The notes below the pieces were generated by a model. It saw only the letters and a program-made list of their open reading frames with translations, was not told the origin of the DNA and did not search any database. DNA of 64,000 nucleotides, taken from positions 1-64,000 of the forward strand of contig JAEUJQ010000020.1 in assembly GCA_016793095.1 (NCBI GenBank), read 5' to 3'. The DNA comes from Myxococcaceae bacterium (GTDB taxonomy: Bacteria > Myxococcota > Myxococcia > Myxococcales > Myxococcaceae). A program made the position numbers and the translations under genes. Of the stretch, positions 42,851 through 53,581 are shown one piece after another (within the stretch, counting starts at the first letter, position 1; each line of letters starts with the position of its first letter).

Positions 42851-44286
42851 CTGGCGTGCTGGTGGTCGCGTACCTCGCGGCGGGCGTGCTCTTCATCCGC
42901 TCCCTCGCCGGGCTGTCGAAGCAGGAGACCGCCACCGAGGGCAACGAGCTGGGCATGGTCGGCATGGCGATCGCCGTCGCCGTCGCGCTGGTGACGTGGA
43001 TCCTCGGGGAGCACGAGCCCAACGCGGCCGAGCTGCACCTTCGCTCCACCGGGCTGGTGATGCTGGCCGCGGCCATCGGCGTCGGCTTCTTCATCGGCGC
43101 GGTGCTGGCGAAGCGGGTCGAGATGACGGGCATGCCCGAGCTGGTCGCGGTGCTGCACAGCTTCGTCGGCCTCGCGGCGGTGCTGGTGGGCTTCTCGAGC
43201 TACCTCCACCCTCACGGCATCGCGGCTGGCGACGTGGCGAAGGCCGTGCACGAGGTCGAGGTGTGGATCGGCGTGGCGGTCGGCGCGATCACGTTCACCG
43301 GCTCCATCATCGCCTGGGGCAAGCTGCGCGGGTCGATCTCGGGCAAGCCGCTGCTGCTCCCCGGCCGGCACGCGCTCAACGGGCTCGCGGCGATCGCCGT
43401 CGTCGGCGGCACCGTGCCCTTCGTGCAGGATCTCGGCGGCCAGGGCATCTGGCTGCTGGTCGCGATGACGGTGATCGCGTCGGTCCTCGGCGTGCACCTG
43501 GTGATGGCGATCGGCGGGGCCGACATGCCGGTCGTGGTGTCGTTGCTCAACAGCTACTCGGGGTGGGCGGCCGCCGCGGCGGGCTTCATGCTCTCGAACG
43601 ATCTCCTGATCGTCACCGGCGCGCTCGTCGGCAGCTCAGGCACCATCCTCTCGATCATCATGTGCCGCGCGATGAACCGCTCGATCCTGAACGTCGTCTT
43701 CGGCGGCTTCGGCACGGGCGACGCGAAGCCCTCGACCCCTTCGACGGCGGTGAGCGGCGAGGTGCGCGAGCTCAAGGCCGACGAGGTCGGGGCGGCGCTG
43801 CTGGCGGCGAAGCAGGTCGTCATCGTGCCGGGCTACGGCATGGCGGTGTCGCGCGCCCAGGGCTCGGTGCAGGAGCTGACCCGCACGCTGCGCGAGAAGG
43901 GCGTCAACGTGCGGTTCGCCATTCACCCCGTCGCGGGCCGCCTGCCGGGCCACATGAACGTGCTGCTCGCCGAGGCGGGCGTGCCCTACGACATCGTGCT
44001 CGAGATGGAGCACATCAACGCCGACTTCCCCAACACCGACGTGGTGCTCGTCATCGGCGCCAACGACATCGTCAACCCGAGCGCGCTCGATGATCCCTCC
44101 TCGAGCATCTACGGCATGCCGGTGCTCGAGTGCTGGAAGGCGAAGCTCACCGTCGTGCTCAAGCGCGGCATGGCGGCGGGGTACGCCGGCATCGACAACC
44201 CGCTCTTCACCCTCGAGAAGTCGCGCATGCTCTTCGGCGACGCGAAGAAGAGCATCGACGCCCTGGTGGGCTCGGTGCGGAAGTAG
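42847..44286 (+). CDS. pntB: Proton-translocating NAD(P) transhydrogenase subunit beta
   Basis: PntB supplies the remaining membrane helices and the NADP(H)-binding domain III. The first ~260 residues of this 479-residue protein are hydrophobic helices ([39 protein letters not shown]). The domain III nucleotide loop is [15 protein letters not shown] (~321-335) with [18 protein letters not shown] and [13 protein letters not shown] (~398-410). It would form an alpha2-beta2 complex with PntA in the inner membrane. Its ATG overlaps the pntA stop. Confidence 0.96.
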   Translation: MTGVLVVAYLAAGVLFIRSLAGLSKQETATEGNELGMVGMAIAVAVALVTWILGEHEPNAAELHLRSTGLVMLAAAIGVGFFIGAVLAKRVEMTGMPELVAVLHSFVGLAAVLVGFSSYLHPHGIAAGDVAKAVHEVEVWIGVAVGAITFTGSIIAWGKLRGSISGKPLLLPGRHALNGLAAIAVVGGTVPFVQDLGGQGIWLLVAMTVIASVLGVHLVMAIGGADMPVVVSLLNSYSGWAAAAAGFMLSNDLLIVTGALVGSSGTILSIIMCRAMNRSILNVVFGGFGTGDAKPSTPSTAVSGEVRELKADEVGAALLAAKQVVIVPGYGMAVSRAQGSVQELTRTLREKGVNVRFAIHPVAGRLPGHMNVLLAEAGVPYDIVLEMEHINADFPNTDVVLVIGANDIVNPSALDDPSSSIYGMPVLECWKAKLTVVLKRGMAAGYAGIDNPLFTLEKSRMLFGDAKKSIDALVGSVRK

Positions 44287-44289
44287 TCT

Positions 44290-45354
44290 TCAGACGTCCA
44301 TCAACCAGCCGTGGCTGTCCTTGACGACGCCGCGCTGAATGCCGGTGATGGTCTCGTACAGCTTGAGGCCGACGGGGCCCGGCTTCCCGCCGTTGATCTG
44401 CATCGGCTCGCCAGCGAACGAGAGCTCGCCGACGGGGCTGATCACCGCGGCGGTGCCGGTGCCGAAGACCTCCTGCAGCTGTCCCTTCGCGTGGGCCGCG
44501 CGCAGCTCCTTCACCGAGAGCGCGCGCTGCTGCACCTCGAGGCCCTGCTCCTTCGCCAGCGTGATCACGGAGTCGCGGGTCACGCCCGCGAGGATGGAGT
44601 CGGACAACGGCGGGGTCACCAGCGCGCCGTTCATCACCACGAAGAGGTTCATGGTGCCGACCTCCTCCACGAGCTCGTGGGTCTGGCTGTCGAGCCACAG
44701 CACCTGGTCGTACCCGGCCTTCTTCGCCTTCACGGCGGCGTGCAGGCTCGCGGCGTAGTTCGCGCCCGCCTTCGCAGCCCCGAGGCCTCCCCGAGGCGCG
44801 CGCACCTCGACCGTCTCGACCCAGATGCGCACGGGCTTGAGGCTGTTGCCGCCGTAGTAGCTGCCCACCGGCGACGCGATGATGAAGTACCGGTAGGTGC
44901 TCGCGGGCCGCACGCCGAGGAAGCCCTCGGTCGCGATCAGCGTGGGGCGGAGGTAGAGCGCGGTGCCCTCCGACTTCGGCACCCAGTCGGCGTCGACGCG
45001 CACGAGGGCCCTGCAGGCCTCGACCATCTGCTCGGCGGTCGGAGTCGGCATGCACAGGCGAGGGGCGTTGACGACCATGCGCTCGGCGTGGGCCAGCGGG
45101 CGGAAGAGGCGGAGCGCGCCGTCGACACCGCGGAAGGCCTTGGAGCCTTCGAACATCGCCTGGCCGTAGTGGAAGACGCCGGCGGCCGGGTCGATCTGGA
45201 ACGGGGCGTACGGCTGGATCCGCGCGTCGTGCCAGCCCTTCTCGGGCCCGAAGTCCATCGCGAAGAGGTGATCGGTGAAGTACCGCCCGAACCCCAGCTC
45301 CTGCTCCGGCGCCTTCGACTTCGGCGAGGCGGTCTTCGTTACTTTGATGTCCAT
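44290..45354 (-). CDS. ilvE: Branched-chain amino acid aminotransferase
   Basis: A 354-residue class IV PLP aminotransferase that makes Leu, Ile and Val from their 2-oxo acids. BCAT motifs visible: FEGSKAFRG near residue 74, the PLP-lysine segment AAKAGANYAASLHAAVKAKKAGYDQVLWLD near 195, EEVGTMNLF near 230 and FGTGTAAVISPVG near 309. Start ATG 45354 has AGAGGG about eight bases upstream. It is convergent with pntB and divergent from a PilZ gene. It is the larger ~350-residue (BCAT2-like) type. Confidence 0.93.
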   Translation of the reverse strand: MDIKVTKTASPKSKAPEQELGFGRYFTDHLFAMDFGPEKGWHDARIQPYAPFQIDPAAGVFHYGQAMFEGSKAFRGVDGALRLFRPLAHAERMVVNAPRLCMPTPTAEQMVEACRALVRVDADWVPKSEGTALYLRPTLIATEGFLGVRPASTYRYFIIASPVGSYYGGNSLKPVRIWVETVEVRAPRGGLGAAKAGANYAASLHAAVKAKKAGYDQVLWLDSQTHELVEEVGTMNLFVVMNGALVTPPLSDSILAGVTRDSVITLAKEQGLEVQQRALSVKELRAAHAKGQLQEVFGTGTAAVISPVGELSFAGEPMQINGGKPGPVGLKLYETITGIQRGVVKDSHGWLMDV

Positions 45355-45511
45355 GGAGTGTCCCTCTGACGACCGCGGCTCCCATACACCGCTTGGGAGC
45401 AGGTCAAAAGGCCCGCCATCAGCCCGAAACCACGAGGGCCCACCGGCCGGCGGGCGCTGATCAGCGGGCGGAAAACTGGCGACGCGACAGCCTCGTGGCA
45501 CCGTGTCGCAC

Positions 45512-46006
45512 ATGACGCGTGACCGCCGCAGCCGCGACCGCCGCAGTGAACGATCGGTGCAGTTCGAGACCCGCCGGGTCGAGGAGCGCCGCGACTACCC
45601 CCGCTTCGAGATCGCCCTCGACGTGCGCGAGCCCTCAGGGCGGACCCGCTCGTGCCTCGGCGACCTGTCTCCCGAGGGCGCGGCCTTCGTGACGACCGCG
45701 CCTCCGCTCGGCGATCGGGTGCTGGTGCGCTTCGCGCTGCCGAACACCGACGGGGCGATCATCGCGGCCGCCCGCGTGGTGGCGCGCTCGGGCGTCACCG
45801 CCGGGACGCAGGTGAGCGTGATCTTCACGGACATTCACGTCGAGGCCCAGCTCGCGATCGCCGAGTGGGCGCAGGATCGCGTGGTGCAGAAGAAGGCGCG
45901 GACGGTGACGCGGCAGCGTGGCCCGAGGCCCATCCCGCTGACGAAGGTGGTGGAGCGCGGCTGGTCGCGCTTCAAGCCCGCCTCGTCGCTCGCCGCCGTG
46001 CCCTGA
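45512..46006 (+). CDS. PilZ-domain protein with basic ends
   Basis: A 164-residue protein. A very Arg-rich N terminus (TRDRRSRDRRSERSVQFETRR) precedes a PilZ barrel (RRDYPRFEIALDV with RxxxR-like start; GDLSPEGAAFV as D/NxSxxG). A basic tail follows (KKARTVTRQRGPRP). It may bind c-di-GMP and contact nucleic acid through the basic ends, though that is inference. ATG 45512 is preferred over GTG 45503. Its TGA and the sdaA stop together form TGATCA at 46004-46009. Confidence 0.78.
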   Translation: MTRDRRSRDRRSERSVQFETRRVEERRDYPRFEIALDVREPSGRTRSCLGDLSPEGAAFVTTAPPLGDRVLVRFALPNTDGAIIAAARVVARSGVTAGTQVSVIFTDIHVEAQLAIAEWAQDRVVQKKARTVTRQRGPRPIPLTKVVERGWSRFKPASSLAAVP

Positions 46007-47386
46007 TCAGCACTCGATGACGTTGACGGCGAGGCCGCCGCGCGCGGTCTCCTTGTACTTCGACGACATGTCGGCGCCGGTCTGCCACATGGTCGCGATC
46101 ACCTTGTCGAGCGACACCGCGTGCTTGCCGTCCCCCGAGAGCGCGAGCCGTGCGGCGTTGATGGCCTTCACGCTGCCCATGGCGTTGCGCTCGATGCACG
46201 GCACCTGCACCAGCCCGCCGATCGGGTCGCAGGTGAGGCCCAGGTTGTGCTCCATGCCGATCTCGGCGGCGTTCTCGACCTGCTCCGGTGTTCCGCCCAT
46301 CACCTCGGCGAGCGCCCCCGCGGCCATCGAGCAGGCGACGCCCACCTCTCCCTGACAGCCGACCTCGGCGCCCGAGATGCTCGCGTTCTTCTTGTAGAGC
46401 GCGCCGATGGCGGCAGCGGTGAGCAGGAAGCGCAGCGTGCCCTCGTCGTCGGCGTTGGGCACGTGGCGCAGGTAGTACAGCAGCACCGCGGGGATGATGC
46501 CGGCCGCGCCGTTCGTCGGCGCCGTCACGACGCGACCACCCGCGGCGTTCTCCTCGTTCACGGCGAGGGCCCACAGGTTGACCCAGTCCACCACCGCGAG
46601 TGGGTCGATCGCGCCCCGTGGATCGGCCTTGAGCTTGCGGTGCAGCGCCGCCGCCCGCCGCTTCACCTTGAGGCCGCCCGGCAGAATGCCTTCGCGCTCG
46701 CAGCCCCGCTTCACGCAGGCCTCCATGGCGCGGGCGATCTCCAGCACGCCCTGGCGGAGCTCGGCCTCGGGGCGCACCGCCTTCTCGTTCTCGAACATCA
46801 CGGTCGAGATCGACAGGCCGTGCTGCTCGCTGATGGTGAGCAGATCCTGCCCGGTGGTGAACGGGTACGGAATGGGCGGGTTCTCGCCGCCCGCGTGCGG
46901 CTCCTCGCCGTGGCCCTCATGGTTCACCACGAAGCCGCCACCCACCGAGTAGAAGACGCGCTCGAGCAGGCTCGCCCCGCTCGCGTCGAAGGCCGTGAAG
47001 CGCATGCCGTTGGGGTGCAGCGGCAGCTTCTCGCGCCGGTGGAAGACGATGGCGTCGGAGGGGAAGGCGATCGTCCGCGTGCCGAGCACCGACAGGGCCT
47101 GCGCCTTCATGATCGCCTGCACCCGCGCCGGCACCGCGTCCACGTCCACCAGCTTCGGGTCCTCGCCCTCGAGGCCGAGGATCACCGCGACGTCACTGCC
47201 GTGGCCCTTCCCGGTGAAGCCCAGGGAGCCGAACAGCTCGACCTTCACCTTCGCCACGCGACCCAGCAGGCCCTCGTCACGCAGGCGCTCGGCGAACCGG
47301 CGGGCGGCGCGCATCGGGCCGACGGTGTGAGAGCTCGACGGGCCGATGCCGATCTTGAAGATGTCGAAGACGCTGATGTGCTCCAT
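46007..47386 (-). CDS. sdaA: L-serine ammonia-lyase, iron-sulfur type
   Basis: A 459-residue single-chain [4Fe-4S] L-serine dehydratase, deaminating serine to pyruvate and ammonia. N-terminal beta-domain signature [32 protein letters not shown]-terminal alpha domain with cysteines in [15 protein letters not shown] (~340) and [16 protein letters not shown] (~385-400) that hold the cluster. The gene abuts the convergent PilZ gene and follows two envelope genes on its strand. It opposes the serine-synthesis enzyme serA found further along. Confidence 0.95.
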   Translation of the reverse strand: MEHISVFDIFKIGIGPSSSHTVGPMRAARRFAERLRDEGLLGRVAKVKVELFGSLGFTGKGHGSDVAVILGLEGEDPKLVDVDAVPARVQAIMKAQALSVLGTRTIAFPSDAIVFHRREKLPLHPNGMRFTAFDASGASLLERVFYSVGGGFVVNHEGHGEEPHAGGENPPIPYPFTTGQDLLTISEQHGLSISTVMFENEKAVRPEAELRQGVLEIARAMEACVKRGCEREGILPGGLKVKRRAAALHRKLKADPRGAIDPLAVVDWVNLWALAVNEENAAGGRVVTAPTNGAAGIIPAVLLYYLRHVPNADDEGTLRFLLTAAAIGALYKKNASISGAEVGCQGEVGVACSMAAGALAEVMGGTPEQVENAAEIGMEHNLGLTCDPIGGLVQVPCIERNAMGSVKAINAARLALSGDGKHAVSLDKVIATMWQTGADMSSKYKETARGGLAVNVIEC

Positions 47387-47450
47387 CGCCCGGGCACTGT
47401 AGCGGCGGTGTCGCAGCGCTCCACGCGGAACGCCTTGCGCGGTGCATCAG

Positions 47451-47930
47451 TCAGCGGGCGGCAGGCGACCAGCCCTGGTCCTTCGCGAGATCGCCGATGA
47501 GCTGCTCGATGACCGGCTCGACGAGCACCGCCACCGGCCCGCCTCCGCCGCCGGCGCGGTACTCGCTCTTGAGCGCATGCTCGGGGTAGCTCGACACCAC
47601 CAGCGCTGCGTCGAGCTGGTCGCCCTTCCCGCCGCGCAGCGTGAGCGACAGCTCGAGGCCCACCGCCTTCTTCGCCGAGAGCACCTTCTTCGCGTCTGTC
47701 CCCGACTCGCCGGCGGGCGCGACCGAGATGGCCTGCCACTTCGCGAGCGCCGCCTTGAGCGCGGCCTCGGCGAGCGCCTTCGCCTCGGGCGTCTTCGTCT
47801 CGTCCACCACCGTCGCGAGCGACACGTAGGCCGGCTTCGGGGCAGGAGCCTTCGGCGGCGTCTTCTTCTTCGGCCCGGCGACGACGACCGACGCGACGAG
47901 GAGCAGCCCCACGGCGACCGCCCGCTTCAC
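47451..47930 (-). CDS. Secreted hypothetical protein
   Basis: A 159-residue protein starting with a signal peptide (VKRAVAVGLLLVASVVVA) followed by a Lys/Pro stretch (KKKTPPKAPAPKPAY) and an ~110-residue domain, probably periplasmic. GTG 47930 overlaps the upstream DUF4286 stop by 4 bp (GTGA), so the two are coupled. A Gly cluster (RAGGGGGPVAVLVEP) precedes a C-terminal amphipathic helix. Function not recognised. It sits 64 bp ahead of sdaA on the same strand. Confidence 0.62.
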   Translation of the reverse strand: MKRAVAVGLLLVASVVVAGPKKKTPPKAPAPKPAYVSLATVVDETKTPEAKALAEAALKAALAKWQAISVAPAGESGTDAKKVLSAKKAVGLELSLTLRGGKGDQLDAALVVSSYPEHALKSEYRAGGGGGPVAVLVEPVIEQLIGDLAKDQGWSPAAR

Positions 47931-48250
47931 GAGCGCAGCTCCGTCAACACCTCGCCGAGCGAGCGCGTCATGCGCACCCCGCGCGTGGCGGGGAACTTCG
48001 CGAGGCCCTCGGCCCGCAATTTCGGCGCGAACTCCTTCTCGTAGCGGTTGAACGCCTGCATCGACGGGAACCGGTAGCGCGCCTCGAAGCGCAGCTGGTG
48101 CCCGTCCACCGGCTCGAGGCGCACGATGGCGGCGTGCGTCGCGCCGCCCTGCAGCACCTCGGCGAGGTGGCCGTCCTGCAGCCAGCGGACCCACTCGCTG
48201 GCCACCTCGAGAGACTCGAACTCCGCATGGACCGTGTACTCGACGCTCAT
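47927..48250 (-). CDS. DUF4286 family protein
   Basis: A 107-residue protein of the DUF4286 type (VEYTVHAEFESLEVASEWVRWLQDGHLAEVLQGGATHAAIVRLEP; RYRFPSMQAFNRYEKEFAPKLRAEGLAKFP). These are small ferredoxin-like alpha/beta proteins of unknown role, sometimes likened to antibiotic-biosynthesis monooxygenase folds. Its stop overlaps the secreted-protein start. No good Shine-Dalgarno precedes ATG 48250. Confidence 0.8.
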   Translation of the reverse strand: MSVEYTVHAEFESLEVASEWVRWLQDGHLAEVLQGGATHAAIVRLEPVDGHQLRFEARYRFPSMQAFNRYEKEFAPKLRAEGLAKFPATRGVRMTRSLGEVLTELRS

Positions 48251-48366
48251 GGAGGTGCGCGCGTAGCACGAGCCGTCACGGCCCGTCCCACCGCGGCCAG
48301 CCCTTCTCGTGCGCCTCGCCCACGAAACGGCTGTGCCCAGACGCCTCGGGTATAGACTGCGCGCCC

Positions 48367-49938
48367 ATGCGAACCGCCCTGCCCTTCCTCCTGTGCTCCG
48401 CCGTGACGTTCGCCGCGCCCGCGAAGCCCGTGGTGGCGCTGCTGCCACCCGACGCGCCGGACGACGATCTCGCCGGCTTCGGCATGATGCTCGAGGCCCG
48501 CGCCGCCGAGCTCATCGAGCAATCGGGGAAGTTCTCGGAGCTCCACGTCAAGCAGGTGCTCTCGATGGCCGAGGCCGAGGGCCTGGCGGCGAACACCCTG
48601 TCTGAGCCGGCCAACGCGGCGGCGGCGCGCGCCTTCCTCGGCGCCGATCGCCTCGTCACGCTGCAGCTCGACACCAACGCCAGAGGCATGGCGCTGACGG
48701 GCAGCATCATCGACGGGAAGAAGACGACGCCCTTCAGCGCGAAGCTGCCGGTCACCTGGCCCGAGGCGCTCGTGCAGGGCAGCGAGGCGGTGGCGAAGGC
48801 GGTGCTGGCGACCGAGAAGGCGACCCTGCCGAAGAAGTCGTCGGCGCAGCCCGAGTCGAAGTCGCCCGAGGCCCTGCGCCTCCTCGCGCAGTGCTACGCG
48901 ATCGTGATCCGCCAGCCGCTCGGCATCGACAACCCGGCGGTGCTCAACGGGGAGGAGCTCGACGCTGCTTCGGCAGCCTGTGAGAAGGCGCTCGCGCAGG
49001 ATCCGTCGCTGAAGTTCGCGGCGGCGGTCCTCGCGCTGTCCCGCGCCATCACCGGCGACGCAGACGGGGCGACGAAGGCCCTCAACGGGCTGTCAGCCAC
49101 CGACGACATGGTCGAGCCGTACACCCTCGCCCGCTTCTGGATGGTGACCCGGTTCCAGTCGAACGAAGACGGGCTCGCCAGCCTGAAGGACGTGCTCAAG
49201 CGGCACCCGGGCGAGCTGATCGCGCTCAACTACCTGGCCGACACCCAGGGCGTGCTGAACGATCACGCCGGCGCGCAGGCCTCGTGGACGGAGTACCTCA
49301 CCCTGGTCCCGGCTTCGCCCTTCGCTCACGGGCGCCTGAGCAAGGCCCTCGCGCGGCAGAACAAACACGACGAAGCGATCGCCGCGGCGAAGAAGGCCCT
49401 CGAGCTCGCGCCGGGGAGCAAGGCCGCTCGCCTCGAGCTGGGCAGCCGGTACATCGACGCCAACAAGGTGGACGACGCGATCACGACGCTCGCCGCGCTG
49501 ACCGACGCGAAGGGCGAGGCGCTGCTGCGGCTCGGCTGGGCGCACTGGCTCAAGGGCAGCGTGGACGCCGCGGCCCCGCTCTTCCAGAAGGCGCTCGACA
49601 CGGCCACGGCGCCCTCCGAATGGCGCACGCGCGGCCGCGCCCACTACAACCTCGCGCTCGTCGAGGCGAAGCGCGGAAAAGCCGACGCCGCGAAGGCCGC
49701 CCTCAAGGCCTCGATGCTGACCGGCTACAAGGTGCGCGCGGTGGACCCGCTGCTCGAGAAGATCGCGAAGGACGTCGAGCGCGCCGAGATGCAGAAGCCC
49801 TCGGCCGACGCGGGCGCGGTCGCGAAGTTGAGCCTGCCGAAGGAGTCGAGCCTGGTGCCGTTCGACCCGATGGGGAACGCGGATCTCACGAAGAAGAAGG
49901 ACGCGCCGCCGCAGGGCTTCGTCATCTACAAGTTCTGA
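48367..49938 (+). CDS. Secreted TPR-repeat protein
   Basis: A 523-residue protein with signal peptide (MRTALPFLLCSAVTFAAPAK). An N-terminal domain (~20-150) with TolB/FlgO-like wording follows (VVALLPPDAPDDDLAGFGMMLEARAAELIE). TPR-like repeats run from ~190 to ~470 (AHGRLSKALARQNKHDEAIAAAKKALELAPGSKAARLELGSRYIDA). Probably periplasmic and involved in protein-protein contacts. It is 6 bp upstream of the FAD-oxidase gene, suggesting co-transcription, but the two activities have no obvious link. Confidence 0.74.
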   Translation: MRTALPFLLCSAVTFAAPAKPVVALLPPDAPDDDLAGFGMMLEARAAELIEQSGKFSELHVKQVLSMAEAEGLAANTLSEPANAAAARAFLGADRLVTLQLDTNARGMALTGSIIDGKKTTPFSAKLPVTWPEALVQGSEAVAKAVLATEKATLPKKSSAQPESKSPEALRLLAQCYAIVIRQPLGIDNPAVLNGEELDAASAACEKALAQDPSLKFAAAVLALSRAITGDADGATKALNGLSATDDMVEPYTLARFWMVTRFQSNEDGLASLKDVLKRHPGELIALNYLADTQGVLNDHAGAQASWTEYLTLVPASPFAHGRLSKALARQNKHDEAIAAAKKALELAPGSKAARLELGSRYIDANKVDDAITTLAALTDAKGEALLRLGWAHWLKGSVDAAAPLFQKALDTATAPSEWRTRGRAHYNLALVEAKRGKADAAKAALKASMLTGYKVRAVDPLLEKIAKDVERAEMQKPSADAGAVAKLSLPKESSLVPFDPMGNADLTKKKDAPPQGFVIYKF

Positions 49939-49944
49939 GGCCCC

Positions 49945-51333
<1,389 letters not shown>

Positions 51334-51356
51334 CCCCACGCAGGAGGAGCTCAGCC

Positions 51357-52016
51357 ATGCCACGCATTCACGGAACCGGAGTTCGGCTCGACGCAGATCC
51401 ACAGCGCTTCGATCGCGAGGTCGCACCGAAGCCGAAGAAGCAGGCGAAGACGGCTGCGCTGTTCACGTACGAGAAGAACGCCAACAAGCTGAAGCCGGTG
51501 AGCGCCGACGCGGCGAAGAAGCTCGAGACGGCGTTCCAAGCGAACTCGTCGAAGGCTGAGAACCTGTCAGCCGGGCGCGCCGGCGCGAGCGTGATGGGCC
51601 TCGTGCAGAACGGCGAGCTCTTCATCCGGACGAAGGGCGTGTTCCCCGGCGCGAAGCCGAAGTGGGAGAGCGCGGGCACGCTCCAGGAGCCGCCTGCTCC
51701 GAAGCCAACCGACGGCACGCGGCCGAGCCCGGGCTGGGGACCGAAGCCGAAGTCGCTCGAGGCGCGGGCGCAGAAGACCGTCGCCGAGCGCATGGGCCTG
51801 CTGTCGAACCCCGAGTTCCAGCTGAAGGGCGACGAGCTGAAGGAGTTCAAGAAGGCCCTCGCGAACGGCGAGTTCAAGGAGGTCGCGGCGACGCCAAAGG
51901 GCCTCGCGGGCGTCGGCTTCAAGGGCTACGTCGCGGGCGACATGTTGATCGTCGAGCGACGCGCGGTCCGTCCCGGTTCGACCCCGACGTTCCACCTGCT
52001 CGGCCCCCTGGAGTGA
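51357..52016 (+). CDS. Hypothetical protein
   Basis: A 219-residue soluble Lys/Pro-rich protein. Two short similar segments (VQNGELFIRTKGVFPGAKPKWESAGTL near 83 and YVAGDMLIVERRAVRPGSTPTFHLLGPL at the end) suggest an internal repeat of a small beta module. No family recognised. A strong AGGAGGAG precedes ATG 51357 by 7-8 bases. It follows the FAD-oxidase by 23 bp and ends one base from the stop of the convergent lipoprotein gene. Confidence 0.66.
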   Translation: MPRIHGTGVRLDADPQRFDREVAPKPKKQAKTAALFTYEKNANKLKPVSADAAKKLETAFQANSSKAENLSAGRAGASVMGLVQNGELFIRTKGVFPGAKPKWESAGTLQEPPAPKPTDGTRPSPGWGPKPKSLEARAQKTVAERMGLLSNPEFQLKGDELKEFKKALANGEFKEVAATPKGLAGVGFKGYVAGDMLIVERRAVRPGSTPTFHLLGPLE

Positions 52017-52017
52017 G

Positions 52018-53205
52018 TCACGGGTAGGTGAAGGTGAAGATCGGCCGACCCGCGCGCGCCGCGCCATGGGTTGCCCAGTCGGGATCCGACGGCTGGAAGA
52101 CGCCGCACAGGCCCATGCGCGTGGTGCCCTTGCGCACCTCGACCTCGAAGGGCACCCACTGGATCGGGCTGCAGCTCGTGTAGTGATCGACGCGCACCGC
52201 GTACATCCCCGTCGGGGGCCGCCCGCCATCGGCCGGGTAGATGATGTTCTCGATGAGCACGAGATCCATCGAGCAGCCCGCCTGCGAATCGAGGTCGAGG
52301 GCGCCCATGGCGCACGCAGGCGTGCGCTGGCCGTACCAGAGCTCGCACACGCCGCCGTCAGGCAGCGGCTCGTCGAGGTGCAGATCGACGTCCTCGGTCG
52401 AGTCCCAGCGCAGCGTCACCTGCAGGTCCGCGCCAGCCCCGTTCAAGATGCACTCGTTGCCATTGCAGAAGAACCCGGTGGGGCACTCCGTCGTGCACTG
52501 CACGCCGGCGTCCCGGGGGCCTGGACACATCGCGCCGCCGTCCGGCCAGACCATGCCGCCGCCCGACCCGCCGCCAGACGTCCCGCCGCCCGAGCCACCG
52601 CCCGACCCGCCAGACGTCCCGCCGCCGCCCGCGCTGCCGCCGGCGATCGGCGGAAAGCAGACGTTGTTCAGGAGATCGCAGTTGCCGCTCGCGCAGTCGG
52701 TGTGACGCAAGCAGCCCACGCAGCGACTCATCGGCTGATCGCAGATCGGCGTCGCCCCGCCGCAGCCCCCGCCGTCGGCCACACAGCGCTCGCACTTGCC
52801 CAGGCCGTTCTGGAACGAGATGTCGCACGTCGGCGTCTCGCCGAAGCAGCCCTCCACGAGCGTGCAGCGGACGCAGCGGCGCGCCTTCGTGTCGCAGATG
52901 GGCGCCGCGAGGTTGCACGCCCCGCACACCGGGCCGCCGCCGTCGACGCCTGCGCCCGCGGCGCCGCCGCCCTGCGCTCCGCCGGCCTGACCGCCTCCGA
53001 CGGTGCCGCCGCTCGTTCCACCCCCGCCGATGGCGACGCCGCCACCGCGGCCGGCATCACGAGGCCCTTCGACGCAGAGGCCCTGCTGCGCGTCACAGCT
53101 CGAGCCCGGCTCGCACGACGTCGCCGTGCAGCGCCCCGCCTTTCCGCACGAGACGACGGCCGTGGCCACCGCGAGTCCCACGATCAGGAGCGCGGGCAGC
53201 CTCAC
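52018..53205 (-). CDS. Cys-rich lipoprotein with Gly linkers, DUF2135-like domain
   Basis: A 395-residue lipoprotein (signal LLIVGLAVATAVVSC, lipobox VVSC). Several short Cys clusters (CTATSCEPGSSCDAQQGLC, CGACNLAAPICDTKARRCVRC) are separated by two Gly/Ser/Thr-rich linkers. The C-terminal domain (LQVTLRWDSTEDVDLHLDEP, CELWYG, MYAVRVDHYTSCSPIQWVPF) resembles YfaP/DUF2135-type beta domains with a DxDLH motif. GTG 53205 overlaps the upstream stop (GTGA). It is probably outer-surface; function unknown. Architecture parallels the protein at 38189. Confidence 0.74.
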   Translation of the reverse strand: MRLPALLIVGLAVATAVVSCGKAGRCTATSCEPGSSCDAQQGLCVEGPRDAGRGGGVAIGGGGTSGGTVGGGQAGGAQGGGAAGAGVDGGGPVCGACNLAAPICDTKARRCVRCTLVEGCFGETPTCDISFQNGLGKCERCVADGGGCGGATPICDQPMSRCVGCLRHTDCASGNCDLLNNVCFPPIAGGSAGGGGTSGGSGGGSGGGTSGGGSGGGMVWPDGGAMCPGPRDAGVQCTTECPTGFFCNGNECILNGAGADLQVTLRWDSTEDVDLHLDEPLPDGGVCELWYGQRTPACAMGALDLDSQAGCSMDLVLIENIIYPADGGRPPTGMYAVRVDHYTSCSPIQWVPFEVEVRKGTTRMGLCGVFQPSDPDWATHGAARAGRPIFTFTYP

Positions 53206-53546
53206 TCGACGACCTCACCGCACTGCGCGTCGAACACGAACACGCCACCCGGCACCAGGAGCCGCCCTGCGTTGCCGCGCCACCACGCCGCCTCGAGCGG
53301 CCGCTCCTTCTCCAGCACGGTGATGGCGTCGAGCGTCGCCACCGCGAAGCCCTGCTGGTGCGAGAGCCGCCCGGTGAGCCGCCGCCACCACCTGTCGAGC
53401 CTCGACCGCGGGCCGGACTGCTCGAGCACGCTCTGCACCTCCCACGATCCCGCGCCCAGGAGCGGCAGCTCGAGGCCGACCCACGCCCGGCGAACGTGCT
53501 CGGGCGCAGCGCCACTCGGGGTCCTCACGATGCGCAGACGGGGCAT
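53202..53546 (-). CDS. Hypothetical protein
   Basis: A 114-residue soluble protein (VRRAWVGLELPLLGAGSWEVQSVLEQSG; GGVFVFDAQCGEVVE). No family recognised and no signal peptide. Its stop overlaps the start of the Cys-rich lipoprotein gene by 4 bp, so they are translated together. It could be an accessory factor for that lipoprotein. Confidence 0.6.
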   Translation of the reverse strand: MPRLRIVRTPSGAAPEHVRRAWVGLELPLLGAGSWEVQSVLEQSGPRSRLDRWWRRLTGRLSHQQGFAVATLDAITVLEKERPLEAAWWRGNAGRLLVPGGVFVFDAQCGEVVE

Positions 53547-53581
53547 GGGCGCCCTACTCTGCTCCAGAACCGCTCGTCTCG

